Assembly: GCA_016790165.1 (NCBI GenBank) | Contig: JAEUPL010000021.1 | Span: 62,001 to 126,000, forward strand | Reading direction: 5' to 3' | Length of the DNA stretch: 64,000 nt | DNA from: Burkholderiales bacterium | GTDB lineage: Bacteria > Pseudomonadota > Gammaproteobacteria > Burkholderiales > Casimicrobiaceae | Shown: one piece after another, positions 19,754 to 28,643 of the stretch | Layout: each line of letters starts with the position of its first letter | How positions within the stretch are numbered: position 1 is the first letter of the stretch | Notes under the pieces: generated by a model | Told to the model about the DNA's origin: nothing | The model's input: the letters and a program-made list of their open reading frames with translations, nothing else | Databases searched by the model: none | Translations under genes and position numbers: made by a program

Positions 19754-19800
19754 GCGACGGCGAATCGGGGCGCAGTGCCACCCCAAGAAAAGGATCAAAC

Positions 19801-20784
19801 ATGAAAGCCCCCGTTCGTGTCGCCGTCACCGGAGCCGCTGGCCAGATTGGCTACGCCCTCCTGTTCCGCATCGCTTCCGGCGAAATGCTCGGCAAAGACC
19901 AGCCCGTCATCCTGCAATTGCTGGAAGTGCCGGTCGAAGGCCCGCAAAAGGCGCTCAAGGGCGTCATGATGGAACTCGACGACTGCGCGTTCCCGCTGCT
20001 CGCCGGCATGGAAGCGCACAGTGATCCGATGACCGCGTTCAAGGACACCGACTACGCCCTGCTCGTCGGCGCCCGTCCGCGCGGCCCCGGCATGGAACGC
20101 GCCGACCTGCTGCAGGCAAACGCCGCCATCTTCACGGCGCAGGGCAAGGCACTGAACGCCGTCGCCAGCCGCAACGTGAAAGTGCTGGTCGTCGGCAACC
20201 CGGCCAACACCAATGCGTACATCGCACAGAAATCGGCCCCCGATCTGCCCGCGAAGAACTTCACCTCGATGCTTCGCCTCGACCACAACCGCGCGCTGTC
20301 GCAACTAGCCGCCAAGACGGGCGTCAAAGTGGCCGACATCAAGAAGCTCGTCGTGTGGGGCAACCACTCACCGACGATGTACCCCGACGTGCGTTTCGCC
20401 ACCGCCAACGGCGCAGCGCTCAAGGCCAAGATCGACGACGCCTGGAACAACGATGTGTTCATTCCGACCGTCGGCAAACGCGGCGCCGCGATCATCGAGG
20501 CGCGTGGCGTGTCGTCAGCCGCATCGGCCGCCAACGCTGCGATCGATCACATGCGCGACTGGGCGCTCGGCACCAACGGCGAATGGGTCACGATGGGCAT
20601 TCCGTCGGACGGTTCGTACGGCATCCCGGAAGGCATCCAGTATGGCGTCGCCGTCACCTGCGCCAATGGCGAATACACCCGCGTCACCGGTCTCGAGATT
20701 GACGCTGCCAGCCGTGCGCGCATGGACAAGACGCTGAAGGAACTGACCGACGAACGCGACGCGATCGCGCATTTGTTGGGCTGA
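19801..20784 (+). CDS. mdh: Malate dehydrogenase
   Basis: NAD-dependent oxidation of malate to oxaloacetate. The 327-aa protein starts at ATG 19801 with AGGA upstream; an in-frame upstream ATG at 19738 falls in the operator region and is rejected. The Rossmann motif [13 protein letters not shown] is at 10-22. Substrate residues lie in [13 protein letters not shown] and the active-site His in [13 protein letters not shown]. This is the cytosolic/plant-chloroplast-like type common in betaproteobacteria, not the short E. coli type. Divergent from gntR and sharing its operator region. Confidence 0.97.
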   Translation: MKAPVRVAVTGAAGQIGYALLFRIASGEMLGKDQPVILQLLEVPVEGPQKALKGVMMELDDCAFPLLAGMEAHSDPMTAFKDTDYALLVGARPRGPGMERADLLQANAAIFTAQGKALNAVASRNVKVLVVGNPANTNAYIAQKSAPDLPAKNFTSMLRLDHNRALSQLAAKTGVKVADIKKLVVWGNHSPTMYPDVRFATANGAALKAKIDDAWNNDVFIPTVGKRGAAIIEARGVSSAASAANAAIDHMRDWALGTNGEWVTMGIPSDGSYGIPEGIQYGVAVTCANGEYTRVTGLEIDAASRARMDKTLKELTDERDAIAHLLG

Positions 20785-20792
20785 CGCCCAAC

Positions 20793-20841
20793 AGGACGAA
20801 GGACGGAGGACGACGCTCCCGTTGGTCGCTAGGACGCAAGG
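20793..20841 (+). repeat. AGGACGAAGGACG-type repeat downstream of mdh
   Basis: AGGACGAAGGACGGAGGACG is followed after a short variable stretch by GCTAGGACGCAAGG. The same blocks occur in the gltA-odhA gap (13440-13635) and, inverted and diverged, in the odhA-odhB gap. Confidence 0.65.
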
Positions 20842-20896
20842 GGTTGCCATCATCGTTCTTCGTTCTTGCAGCGCTGTGTGCCGTGCGTCCGCAGCG

Positions 20897-20956
20897 CCGT
20901 TCTGCAAGCCCATTGTCGCGTGCGCGCACCCGACAAACCGTGGGCTTGCAAAACGG
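20897..20956. other. Long hairpin, 21 paired bases per arm
   Basis: Nested arms pair as CCGTT/AACGG, TGCAAGCCCA/TGGGCTTGCA and TTGTCG/CGACAA around a GC-rich loop. They are interrupted only by single or four-base bulges. It is about 110 bp downstream of mdh. Candidate mdh 3'-end structure, REP-like unit or small RNA; no T-run follows. Confidence 0.6.
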
Positions 20957-20967
20957 AAATCCCCGTC

Positions 20968-21019
20968 ACCCGGTTGCTTGCAGCCGGGTTGATCGCCCGG
21001 ATCGGCCCAGAGATCTGGG
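20968..21019. other. Two tandem short hairpins upstream of prpB
   Basis: ACCCGG/CCGGGT (20968-20973 with 20984-20989) and CCCAGA/TCTGGG (21006-21011 with 21014-21019). Together with the long hairpin just upstream they make this leader region unusually structured. Function unknown. Confidence 0.45.
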
Positions 21020-21057
21020 TGTGGCGGTGGCGGGTTCCGTCACGGCAAACAGCTTGC

Positions 21058-21179
21058 AACAGCTTTTTGGCCTGAACGTCTGCTAGACGGTCGTTTCCGG
21101 CGAAAAAACTGGATTGTCGATATTGCGTTGAATCGGGCTGCAAGCGCCGCCCGGCTGTCGCTGAAAGGAAAAAGCTGAT
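21058..21179. repeat. 122-bp dyad-symmetric interspersed element, copy B
   Basis: Ends are AACAGCTTTTT (21058-21068) and AAAAAGCTGAT (21169-21179), exactly 122 bp as in copy A. ACG (offset 19-21), GGTC (offset 32-35) and central GTCGAT (offset 59-64) fall at the same offsets as in the other copies. Its right end contains the prpB ribosome-binding region (GAAAGGAAAAAGCTG) and the first two bases of the prpB start codon, so the element has become part of that gene's translation signal. Confidence 0.75.
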
Positions 21180-22065
21180 GTCTCTCCCCTCCCCCGGCGC
21201 CGCTTTTCGTGCGGCCCTCAAAGCCGAATCCCCCCTGCAAGTCATCGGCACGATCAACGCCAATCACGCCCTGCTCGCCAAACGCGCAGGGTTCAAGGCG
21301 ATTTACCTTTCGGGCGGTGGAGTTGCAGCGGGCTCGCTGGGTCTGCCGGACCTTGGCATCAACAACCTCGACGACGTGCTGACCGACGTGCGCCGCATCA
21401 CCGATGTGTGCGACGTGCCGCTGATGGTGGACATCGACACCGGCTTTGGCCCCAGTGCGTTCAACATCGCGCGCACGGTGAAATCGCTGATCAAGTTCGG
21501 CGCGGCGGCCTGCCACATTGAAGATCAAGTTGGCGCCAAACGCTGTGGCCATCGCCCCGGCAAGGAAATCGTCACGACTGAAGAAATGGTGGATCGCGTG
21601 AAGGCCGCCGCTGATGCGAAGATCGACCCGGATTTCTTCCTGATCGCCCGCACCGACGCCATCCAGGCGTTCGGCGTGGACGCCGCGATCGAACGCGCGA
21701 TCAAGTGCGTCGAGGCCGGCGCCGATGCCATCTTCGCCGAAGCCGCGTACGACCTCCCGACCTATCGCAAGTTTGTTGACGCGGTGAAGGTGCCGGTGCT
21801 CGCCAACATCACCGAATTCGGGCAGACGCCGTTGTTCACGGTGGAAGAGCTCAAGAGCGCCGGCTGTGGCATGGTGCTCTACCCACTCTCCGGCTTCCGC
21901 GCTGCCAACAAGGCCGCCGAAAACGTATTTCAGGCCATCCGCCGCGACGGCCATCAGAAGAACGTGATCGACACCATGCAAACCCGCACGGAGCTTTACG
22001 ACCGCATCAACTACCACGCGTTTGAGAACCATCTTGACGCGCTGTTTGCGGCGAAGAAGGCGTAA
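21178..22065 (+). CDS. prpB: 2-methylisocitrate lyase
   Basis: Cleaves 2-methylisocitrate to pyruvate and succinate, last step of the methylcitrate cycle for propionyl-CoA. 295 aa, the usual PrpB size, and the catalytic loop reads [10 protein letters not shown] (K121, C123, H125), as in PrpB. True isocitrate lyases are much longer and carry KKCGHMGGK. Other family blocks: [18 protein letters not shown] and MVDIDTGFG. The start ATG lies at the edge of repeat copy B. First gene of prpB-prpC-acnD-prpF. Confidence 0.95.
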   Translation: MSLPSPGAAFRAALKAESPLQVIGTINANHALLAKRAGFKAIYLSGGGVAAGSLGLPDLGINNLDDVLTDVRRITDVCDVPLMVDIDTGFGPSAFNIARTVKSLIKFGAAACHIEDQVGAKRCGHRPGKEIVTTEEMVDRVKAAADAKIDPDFFLIARTDAIQAFGVDAAIERAIKCVEAGADAIFAEAAYDLPTYRKFVDAVKVPVLANITEFGQTPLFTVEELKSAGCGMVLYPLSGFRAANKAAENVFQAIRRDGHQKNVIDTMQTRTELYDRINYHAFENHLDALFAAKKA

Positions 22066-22073
22066 CAGCAGCC

Positions 22074-22859
22074 GTGCTCGCCGCCATGTTCATGCGTGTC
22101 AAACGTAGCCTTGAGAAGCGCAGCGCGTCAAGGCAGGTTGATACGGGTCTGCGTGCCAACGGGAACCCCGGACGCGCTTCGCTTCTCCGAGCTACGGGAC
22201 TGCTCTTGGCGAGTATTGCTGCGGTGTGCCTGGTACGCGCAGAAGCTGCGCCGTCGGTCCGTTTCGAGGCATCAAGCGACCCTGGAGACTTTGTGGGCGG
22301 CAGACCGAGGTTGTACACCCAAACTGATGTCGACTTTCAAGGCCCTTTTCTGGATCAATCGACACCCGGTCGCGCTGACTACGCAATGTTTTTCATGGGT
22401 TCGATCGGCCCTTCGTTTGACAAAAACGCAATCATCGTCGTTAGCACCCGCCAATTGGGACACGAACTACGTCAGGGCAGCTATTCCCCGGTAGAGCGTG
22501 CCGCGTTTGCGTCGCCAGGCATGGCTGGCCTAGACATTTCCGTCGACTCCGCGGGCTGCAATTCTGTTGCGGGCGCCTTCACCATCCGAGATATTCGATG
22601 GTCCGCGCCCGGTACGTTGGCATATTTCGATTTTGACTTCGAGCAACACTGCGAAGGACGATCGCCCGCCCTGCGCGGTCGCTTTGCGTATGACGCTTCG
22701 GGAGCGAGCATTTCGTTCGCCCCACCAGCTCAAATTCCTGCATCAACTATCGGCAGCATTGCAGCGACATCAATTTTGTTGGTGCTTACTACCGCGTTGA
22801 TCCGACTGCCCAAGGATCGAAGCAAAGCGCGCTCTACCGCAATCTCAAGTAAAGACTGA
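22074..22859 (+). CDS. Unknown secreted or membrane-anchored protein inserted between prpB and prpC
   Basis: Not recognised. The frame opens with GTG at 22074, 8 bp after prpB; ATGs at 22086 and 22092 are alternatives. A hydrophobic stretch ending in an Ala-x-Ala site (LLLASIAAVCLVRAEAAPS, residues about 41-60) looks like a signal peptide with a long basic n-region. The mature part contains two Cys (GCNSV and HCEGR) and strand-rich sequence. The C-terminus is Pro plus a hydrophobic segment (IGSIAATSILLVLTTALI) plus basic residues (RLPKDRSKAR), the layout of PEP-CTERM/IPTL-CTERM-like sorting tails, though no exact motif is present. It has no evident role in propionate metabolism. Confidence 0.6.
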   Translation: MLAAMFMRVKRSLEKRSASRQVDTGLRANGNPGRASLLRATGLLLASIAAVCLVRAEAAPSVRFEASSDPGDFVGGRPRLYTQTDVDFQGPFLDQSTPGRADYAMFFMGSIGPSFDKNAIIVVSTRQLGHELRQGSYSPVERAAFASPGMAGLDISVDSAGCNSVAGAFTIRDIRWSAPGTLAYFDFDFEQHCEGRSPALRGRFAYDASGASISFAPPAQIPASTIGSIAATSILLVLTTALIRLPKDRSKARSTAISSKD

Positions 22860-22907
22860 TGAACCACAGCGCGGCCAGCGATGCGCCGCGACGGAAGGAA
22901 GAAAAAA

Positions 22908-24065
22908 ATGTCCGACACCCCAGCAACCCCTGGCCCCAAAGTCAAAAAATCCGTAGCCCTCAGCGGCACTGCCGCTGGCAACACCGCGCTGTGCACGGTG
23001 GGCCGCACTGGCAACGATCTGCACTATCGCGGCTATGACATTCTTGATGTCGCCGGTGCCTGCGAGTTTGAGGAAATCGCCTATCTGCTCGTACATGGCA
23101 AGCTGCCCACCGTCGCCGAGCTGGCGGGCTACAAGGCGAAGCTGAAATCGCTGCGTGGCGTACCCGCTGCGGTGCGTGCCGCGCTGGAACAATTGCCGCC
23201 CTCCTCGCACCCAATGGACGTGATGCGCACGGCCGTGTCGGTGCTCGGCTGCGTGTCGCCGGAGAAGGACGATCACAATCATCCGGGCGCGAAAGACATC
23301 GCCGACAAACTGATGGCCTCGCTCGGCCCGGCGATGCTCTACTGGTATCACTGGAGCCACAACGGCAAGCGCATCGAGATCGATTCCGACGAGGACTCCA
23401 TCGGCGGCCATTTCCTGCATCTGCTGCACGGCACGCGCCCGCCGCAGAGCTGGGTGAAGGCGATGCATACCTCGTTGATCCTCTACGCCGAGCATGAGTT
23501 CAATGCGTCCACCTTCACCTGCCGCGTGATTGCTGGCACGGGCTCCGACATGTACAGCGCCATCGCCGGGGGCATCGGCGCGCTGCGCGGCCCGAAGCAC
23601 GGTGGCGCCAACGAAGTGGCGTTCGAGGTGCAAAAGCGCTACGACACGCCCGATGAGGCCGAGGCCGACATCAAGGCTCGCGTCGAAGCCAAGCAGGTGG
23701 TCATCGGTTTCGGTCACCCGGTCTACACCGTGAGCGACCCGCGCAACAAGGTGATCAAGGAAGTCGCGCGCAGCCTCTCGCAAGAAGCGAACGACCTGAA
23801 GATGTTCAACATCGCCGAGCGTCTGGAAACCGTGATGTGGGACATCAAAAAGATGTTCCCAAATCTCGACTGGTTCAGCGCCGTGAGCTATCACATGATG
23901 GGCGTGCCCACGGCGATGTTCACGCCGCTCTTTGTGATTGCCCGTACCAGCGGCTGGAGCGCCCACATCATTGAGCAGCGGATCGACGGCAAGATCATCC
24001 GCCCGAGCGCGAATTACTTAGGGCCCGAAGATCAGACGTTTGTGCCGTTGCAACAGCGCAAGTAG
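22908..24065 (+). CDS. prpC: 2-methylcitrate synthase
   Basis: Condenses propionyl-CoA with oxaloacetate to 2-methylcitrate. 385 aa from ATG 22908 ([20 protein letters not shown]), with GGAAGGAAG upstream. Citrate-synthase fold motifs are present: [48 protein letters not shown] and [23 protein letters not shown]. The short length, the start [16 protein letters not shown] and the neighbours (prpB, acnD, prpF) identify it as PrpC rather than a second citrate synthase. Confidence 0.95.
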   Translation: MSDTPATPGPKVKKSVALSGTAAGNTALCTVGRTGNDLHYRGYDILDVAGACEFEEIAYLLVHGKLPTVAELAGYKAKLKSLRGVPAAVRAALEQLPPSSHPMDVMRTAVSVLGCVSPEKDDHNHPGAKDIADKLMASLGPAMLYWYHWSHNGKRIEIDSDEDSIGGHFLHLLHGTRPPQSWVKAMHTSLILYAEHEFNASTFTCRVIAGTGSDMYSAIAGGIGALRGPKHGGANEVAFEVQKRYDTPDEAEADIKARVEAKQVVIGFGHPVYTVSDPRNKVIKEVARSLSQEANDLKMFNIAERLETVMWDIKKMFPNLDWFSAVSYHMMGVPTAMFTPLFVIARTSGWSAHIIEQRIDGKIIRPSANYLGPEDQTFVPLQQRK

Positions 24066-24144
24066 ATCAGCAGCATGTTGTCACCACAGGCTGACAAATT
24101 CCGCGTAGACTACTCGGACAGTCTTAGATCGGACGGTAGAACGT

Positions 24145-24678
24145 ATGCAGCCTGGAGATCGAGTCCGCAAGAGCCTCGCGGGCCGTGCCGCACTCGCCGA
24201 TCGCAGCCAGCAATTGTCCGCCCCCCTGCGGACATTGCTGCTGATGATTTACGGCGACAAGACGGCCGCCGAGTACAGCGAAATCGCCGCCAAACTCCCG
24301 GCAGGGCGCGAGGGCTTCAAGCAGCTGATCGATCAGGGCCTTGTCGAGGTCGTACCGGGCGATGCGTTGCTCGCGCCGGCCCCGCCTCCCGCTGGCAGCG
24401 AGCCGTTGCAGGCGCCACTCGCGGATGTCGAGGCGGTCGAAGCGACGCACACGATCGACGAGGCCAAGCTGCAGCGCGCGCTTTACCCGGAATTTGTCAA
24501 ATGCGTTGCGGCCATTGGCTGGCGCGGCGTTTTCTTGCAGCAAAAAGTCGAGCGCGCCATGTCGGGCAAGGAGTTGCTGTTGCTGCGGGGCGAACTGGAA
24601 ACGGCACTCGCCAAGGCAAAGGGCGAGCCCGCGCGTCAGGAATTCTCGCAGCGCATCGACTTCCTGCTGTCGCAGTAG
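24145..24678 (+). CDS. Unknown 177-aa protein between prpC and acnD
   Basis: Start ATG 24145, weak ribosome-binding site. The N-terminal part (LSAPLRTLLLMIYGDKTAAEYSEIAAKL, then LIDQGLVEVV) has the helix pattern of a winged-helix or MarR-like domain. A Pro/Ala linker (about residues 78-95) and a helical C-terminal domain follow (YPEFVKCVAAIGWRGVFLQQKVERAMS). Similar two-part proteins occur in Burkholderiales as uncharacterised proteins. No signal peptide or membrane segment. It could be a small regulator or adaptor; its place in the prp operon is the only functional hint. Confidence 0.65.
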   Translation: MQPGDRVRKSLAGRAALADRSQQLSAPLRTLLLMIYGDKTAAEYSEIAAKLPAGREGFKQLIDQGLVEVVPGDALLAPAPPPAGSEPLQAPLADVEAVEATHTIDEAKLQRALYPEFVKCVAAIGWRGVFLQQKVERAMSGKELLLLRGELETALAKAKGEPARQEFSQRIDFLLSQ

Positions 24679-24810
24679 TTCGCGTTAACCGGAGTGCGGC
24701 CGCGTTGCCGCACGCTGATCGCCTCCCCTCTTCCATCCACGGGTCGGCCCGTCGTCGCTTCGCGACGGCGGCGGCATCGTTTTCTCTTTTGACCTTCTGA
24801 TCATTCCATC

Positions 24811-27408
24811 ATGTCAGACCGCAAACCACTCCCCGGAACCTCGCTTCAGTACTTCGACGCGGCTGCCGCCGTCAACCGCCTGCAGCCGGGTGCCTGGGCC
24901 AAACTTCCGTACACCGCCCGTGTGCACGCCGAAAACATCGTGCGTAAGGCCGAGCCGGCAAAGATCAACGACTACCTGAACCAACTCATCCTGCGCAAGC
25001 GTGAGCTCGACTTCCCGTGGTTCCCGGCACGCGTGGTGTGCCATGACATCCTCGGCCAAACGGCGCTCGTCGACTTGGCTGGCCTGCGCGACGCGATTGC
25101 CGATCAGGGCGGCGACCCGGCCAAGGTCAATCCGGTGGTGCCGGTGCAGTTGATCGTGGACCACTCGCTCGCCGTGGAATGCGGCGGTTTTGATCCGGAT
25201 GCCTTCGCCAAGAACCGCGCGATTGAAGACCGTCGCAACGAAGACCGCTTCCACTTCATCGAGTGGACCAAGAAAGCGTTCAAGAACGTTGACGTGATCC
25301 CGGCCGGCAACGGCATCATGCACCAGATCAATCTCGAGCGCATGAGCCCGGTGATTGGCGTGCAGGACGGCGTGGCCTACCCCGACACCTGCGTCGGCAC
25401 CGACAGTCACACACCGCACGTCGACGCGCTGGGCGTGATCGCCGTCGGTGTTGGCGGCCTCGAGGCCGAGAACGTAATGCTCGGACGCGCATCCTGGATG
25501 CGGCTGCCCGACATTGTCGGTGTGGAGCTGTCGGGCAAACCGCAACCGGGCATCACGGCGACCGACGTGGTGCTGGCGCTGACCGAGTTCCTGCGCAAGG
25601 AAAAGGTCGTCGGCGCCTACCTCGAGTTCCGTGGCGAAGGCGCGGCCGCACTCACGCTCGGCGACCGTGCCACGATTTCGAACATGGCCCCGGAGTACGG
25701 TGCCACCGCCGCGATGTTCTTCATCGACGAAAAGACCATCGACTACCTCAAGCTCACCGGCCGCGATGACAAACAAGTCGCGTTGGTCGAGACCTACGCG
25801 AAGACGGCTGGCCTGTGGGCTGACGCCCTCGCCACTGCAGAATACGAGCGCACGCTGCGCTTTGATCTCTCGACTGTGGTGCGCAACATGGCCGGCCCGT
25901 CGAACCCGCACAAGCGCCTGCCGACCACTGCGCTCGCCGAGCGCGGTATTGCGGCGCCCTGGCGAATGCCCGCAGCGAACGAAGGCACGATGCCTGACGG
26001 CGCGGTGATCATCGCCGCGATCACCAGCTGCACCAATACCTCCAACCCGCGTAACGTGATTGCCGCGGGCCTGCTCGCACGCAACGCCAACGCGCGCGGC
26101 CTCACCCGCAAGCCCTGGGTGAAAACCTCGCTCGCCCCCGGATCGAAGGCCGTGCAGCTCTATCTCGAAGAAGCCAAGCTGCTGCCCGAACTGCAAGCGC
26201 TCGGTTTTGGCATCGTTGCCTTCGCCTGCACCACGTGCAATGGCATGAGCGGGGCGCTTGACCCGAAAATCCAGCAGGAGATCATCGACCGCGATCTGTA
26301 CGCCACGGCCGTGCTGTCCGGCAACCGCAATTTCGATGGCCGCATCCATCCGTATGCGAAGCAGGCTTTCCTGGCCTCGCCGCCACTGGTGATCGCCTAC
26401 GCCATCGCGGGCACCGTGCGCTTTGACATCGAGAAAGACGTGCTCGGCACCGACGCGCAAGGCAAACCCGTCATGCTGAAAGACATTTGGCCGAGCGATG
26501 AAGAAATCGATGCGGTGATCGCAAAGAGCGTGAAGCCAGAGCAGTTCCGCAAGGTCTACGAGCCGATGTTCACCTTCGCCGCCGCCACGGGCGAGAAGAT
26601 CAGCCCGCTCTACGACTGGCGCGCACCGAGCACCTACATCCGCCGCCCGCCGTACTGGGAAGGCGCGCTTGCGGGTGAGCGCACGCTGCGCGGCCTGCGT
26701 CCGCTGGCGGTGTTGCCCGACAACATCACCACCGATCACCTGTCGCCGTCGAATGCGATTCTGGGCGACTCCGCCGCCGGCGAATACCTCAAGAAAATGG
26801 GCCTGCCGGAAGAGGACTACAACAGCTACGCCACGCACCGCGGCGATCACCTCACGGCACAGCGGGCGACGTTTGCCAACCCGACGCTGATGAACGAGAT
26901 GGTCAAGGATGCGGACGGCAAGGTCAAGAAGGGCTCGCTCGCCCGCGTGGAGCCCGAAGGCAAGGTGATGCGCATGTGGGAGGCCATCGAGACCTACATG
27001 AACCGCAAGCAGCCGCTCATCATCATCGCGGGTGCCGACTATGGTCAGGGCAGCTCGCGCGACTGGGCCGCGAAGGGCGTGCGCCTGGCGGGGGTTGAAG
27101 TGATCGTGGCGGAAGGCTTCGAGCGCATCCACCGCACCAACCTGATCGGCATGGGTGTGCTGCCGCTCGAGTTCAAGGCGGGCACCACGCGCCTGACGCT
27201 TGGCATCGATGGCACCGAGACGTACGACGTGATCGGCGAGCGCACGCCGCGCGCCACGCTCACGCTGGTCATCCGCCGCAGGAACGGCGACGTGGTGGAA
27301 GTGCCCGTCACCTGCCGCCTCGACACCGCCGAGGAGATTTCGGTGTACGACGCCGGCGGCGTCCTGCAACGCTTCGCCAAGGACTTCCTCGAAGGAGCGG
27401 TCGCATGA
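24811..27408 (+). CDS. acnD: Fe/S-dependent 2-methylcitrate dehydratase AcnD
   Basis: Aconitase-A-like enzyme that dehydrates 2-methylcitrate, replacing PrpD in many proteobacteria and acting together with PrpF. 865 aa. The 4Fe-4S ligands lie in ITSCTNTSNPRNVIAAGLLA and ACTTCNGMSG. Substrate and swivel-domain motifs include GTDSHTPHVDALGVIAVGVGG and ADYGQGSSRDWAAKG. AcnD assignment over AcnA rests on the adjacency and 4-bp overlap with prpF and on prpBC upstream. A 132-bp leader containing GC-rich hairpins precedes the gene. Confidence 0.94.
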   Translation: MSDRKPLPGTSLQYFDAAAAVNRLQPGAWAKLPYTARVHAENIVRKAEPAKINDYLNQLILRKRELDFPWFPARVVCHDILGQTALVDLAGLRDAIADQGGDPAKVNPVVPVQLIVDHSLAVECGGFDPDAFAKNRAIEDRRNEDRFHFIEWTKKAFKNVDVIPAGNGIMHQINLERMSPVIGVQDGVAYPDTCVGTDSHTPHVDALGVIAVGVGGLEAENVMLGRASWMRLPDIVGVELSGKPQPGITATDVVLALTEFLRKEKVVGAYLEFRGEGAAALTLGDRATISNMAPEYGATAAMFFIDEKTIDYLKLTGRDDKQVALVETYAKTAGLWADALATAEYERTLRFDLSTVVRNMAGPSNPHKRLPTTALAERGIAAPWRMPAANEGTMPDGAVIIAAITSCTNTSNPRNVIAAGLLARNANARGLTRKPWVKTSLAPGSKAVQLYLEEAKLLPELQALGFGIVAFACTTCNGMSGALDPKIQQEIIDRDLYATAVLSGNRNFDGRIHPYAKQAFLASPPLVIAYAIAGTVRFDIEKDVLGTDAQGKPVMLKDIWPSDEEIDAVIAKSVKPEQFRKVYEPMFTFAAATGEKISPLYDWRAPSTYIRRPPYWEGALAGERTLRGLRPLAVLPDNITTDHLSPSNAILGDSAAGEYLKKMGLPEEDYNSYATHRGDHLTAQRATFANPTLMNEMVKDADGKVKKGSLARVEPEGKVMRMWEAIETYMNRKQPLIIIAGADYGQGSSRDWAAKGVRLAGVEVIVAEGFERIHRTNLIGMGVLPLEFKAGTTRLTLGIDGTETYDVIGERTPRATLTLVIRRRNGDVVEVPVTCRLDTAEEISVYDAGGVLQRFAKDFLEGAVA

Positions 27409-28604
27409 GTGGCCACCCAGCCCAGATCAAGATTCCCGCCACGTACCTGCGTGGCGGCACGTCAAAAGGCGTGTTCTTCAAACTGACCGATCTGCCCGTC
27501 GCCGCGCAGCAGCCCGGCCCCGTGCGCGACGCGATATTGCTGCGCGTGATCGGTTCGCCCGACCCGTACGGCAAGCAGATCGACGGCATGGGCGGCGCCA
27601 CATCGAGCACCTCCAAGACGGTGATCCTCGCGAAAAGCAGCAAACCGGATCACGATGTCGATTACCTCTTCGGTCAGGTCTCGATCGATAAGGCGTTTGT
27701 GGACTGGTCCGGCAACTGCGGCAACCTCTCCGCCGCAGTGGGGCCGTTCGCAATCAGCAACGGGCTGGTCGATGCGTCGCGCGTGCCGCAAAACGGCGTC
27801 GCCACGATCCGCATCTGGCAAGTGAACATCCAGAAGACCATCATCGCGCACGTGCCCATCACCCACGGCGCAGTACAGGAGACCGGGGACTTCGAACTCG
27901 ACGGCGTGACCTTTCCGGCGGCCGAAGTGCAACTTGAATTTCTCGATCCTGCCGACGAAGGCGAAGGCGATGCTGGCGGCGCGATGTTCCCCACCGGCAA
28001 TCTGGTTGACGATCTCGTCGTGCCCGGCGTGGGCACGCTCAAGGCCACGATGATCAACGCGGGCATCCCGACCGTGTTCGTCAACGCGAGGGACATCAAC
28101 TACACCGGTACCGAGCTGCAGGATGCCATCAACGGCGACGCCAAAGCACTCGCGATGTTCGAGACGATTCGCGCCCACGGCGCGCTGCGCATGGGCCTGA
28201 TCAAGTCGCTCGACGATGCGGCAACGCGCCAGCACACGCCCAAAGTCGCCTTCGTCGCACCGGCCACGAGCTATGCCTCGTCAAGCGGCAAGGGGGTGCA
28301 GGCCGCAGATATCGATCTCTGCGTGCGCGCGCTGTCCATGGGTAAGCTGCACCACGCCATGATGGGCACCGCAGCCGTTGCCATCGGCACCGCGGCGGCC
28401 ATCCCCGGCACGCTCGTCAACCTCGCCGCAGGCGGTGGCCAGAAAGACGCCGTGCGCTTCGGCCACCCCTCCGGCACACTGCGTGTCGGCGCCGAGGCGA
28501 CGCAGGAAGGCGGCGAATGGGTGGTCAAAAAGGCCGTCATGAGCCGCAGTGCGCGCGTGCTGATGGAAGGCGTGGTGCGCATTCCGCCGGTGGCGGGTCT
28601 GTAG
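27405..28604 (+). CDS. prpF: PrpF, AcnD-accessory isomerase
   Basis: PrpF-family protein (DAP-epimerase-like fold) that isomerises the trans-2-methylaconitate made by AcnD to the cis form, so that an aconitase can complete the conversion. 399 aa; characteristic segments PATYLRGGTSKGVFF near the N-terminus, DGMGGATSSTSKTVIL, and DWSGNCGNLSAAVGPFAI. The ATG overlaps the acnD stop by four bases (ATGA), indicating translational coupling. acnB, encoded 1.1 kb downstream, can supply the hydration step. Confidence 0.96.
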   Translation: MSGHPAQIKIPATYLRGGTSKGVFFKLTDLPVAAQQPGPVRDAILLRVIGSPDPYGKQIDGMGGATSSTSKTVILAKSSKPDHDVDYLFGQVSIDKAFVDWSGNCGNLSAAVGPFAISNGLVDASRVPQNGVATIRIWQVNIQKTIIAHVPITHGAVQETGDFELDGVTFPAAEVQLEFLDPADEGEGDAGGAMFPTGNLVDDLVVPGVGTLKATMINAGIPTVFVNARDINYTGTELQDAINGDAKALAMFETIRAHGALRMGLIKSLDDAATRQHTPKVAFVAPATSYASSSGKGVQAADIDLCVRALSMGKLHHAMMGTAAVAIGTAAAIPGTLVNLAAGGGQKDAVRFGHPSGTLRVGAEATQEGGEWVVKKAVMSRSARVLMEGVVRIPPVAGL

Positions 28605-28643
28605 GCCGGAGCGCATGTTGACCGCCTGCTCCGTTGTTCGGGT

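Larger units (their letters stand above)
20785..21177. other. Gene-free, highly structured mdh-prpB interval
   Basis: 393 bp without a credible gene. In order it holds an AGGACGA-type repeat (20793-20841), a long imperfect hairpin (20897-20956), two smaller hairpins (20968-20989 and 21006-21019) and copy B of the 122-bp element (21058-21179), which runs into the prpB start codon. A prpB promoter should lie here, but no confident one was found. Confidence 0.7.

Noticed and set aside
19738-19800. 21-residue N-terminal extension of malate dehydrogenase
   Set aside because: It contains the operator core and lacks a ribosome-binding site; the normal N-terminus starts at 19801.
21178-22065. prpB as isocitrate lyase (aceA)
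   Set aside because: The length (295 aa), the [10 protein letters not shown] loop and the prpC-acnD-prpF neighbours indicate methylisocitrate lyase.
24814-27369. 851-codon open frame antisense to acnD
   Set aside because: Shadow of a GC-rich gene: Arg/His/Val-rich translation with no domain, while the plus strand encodes a complete aconitase-family protein.
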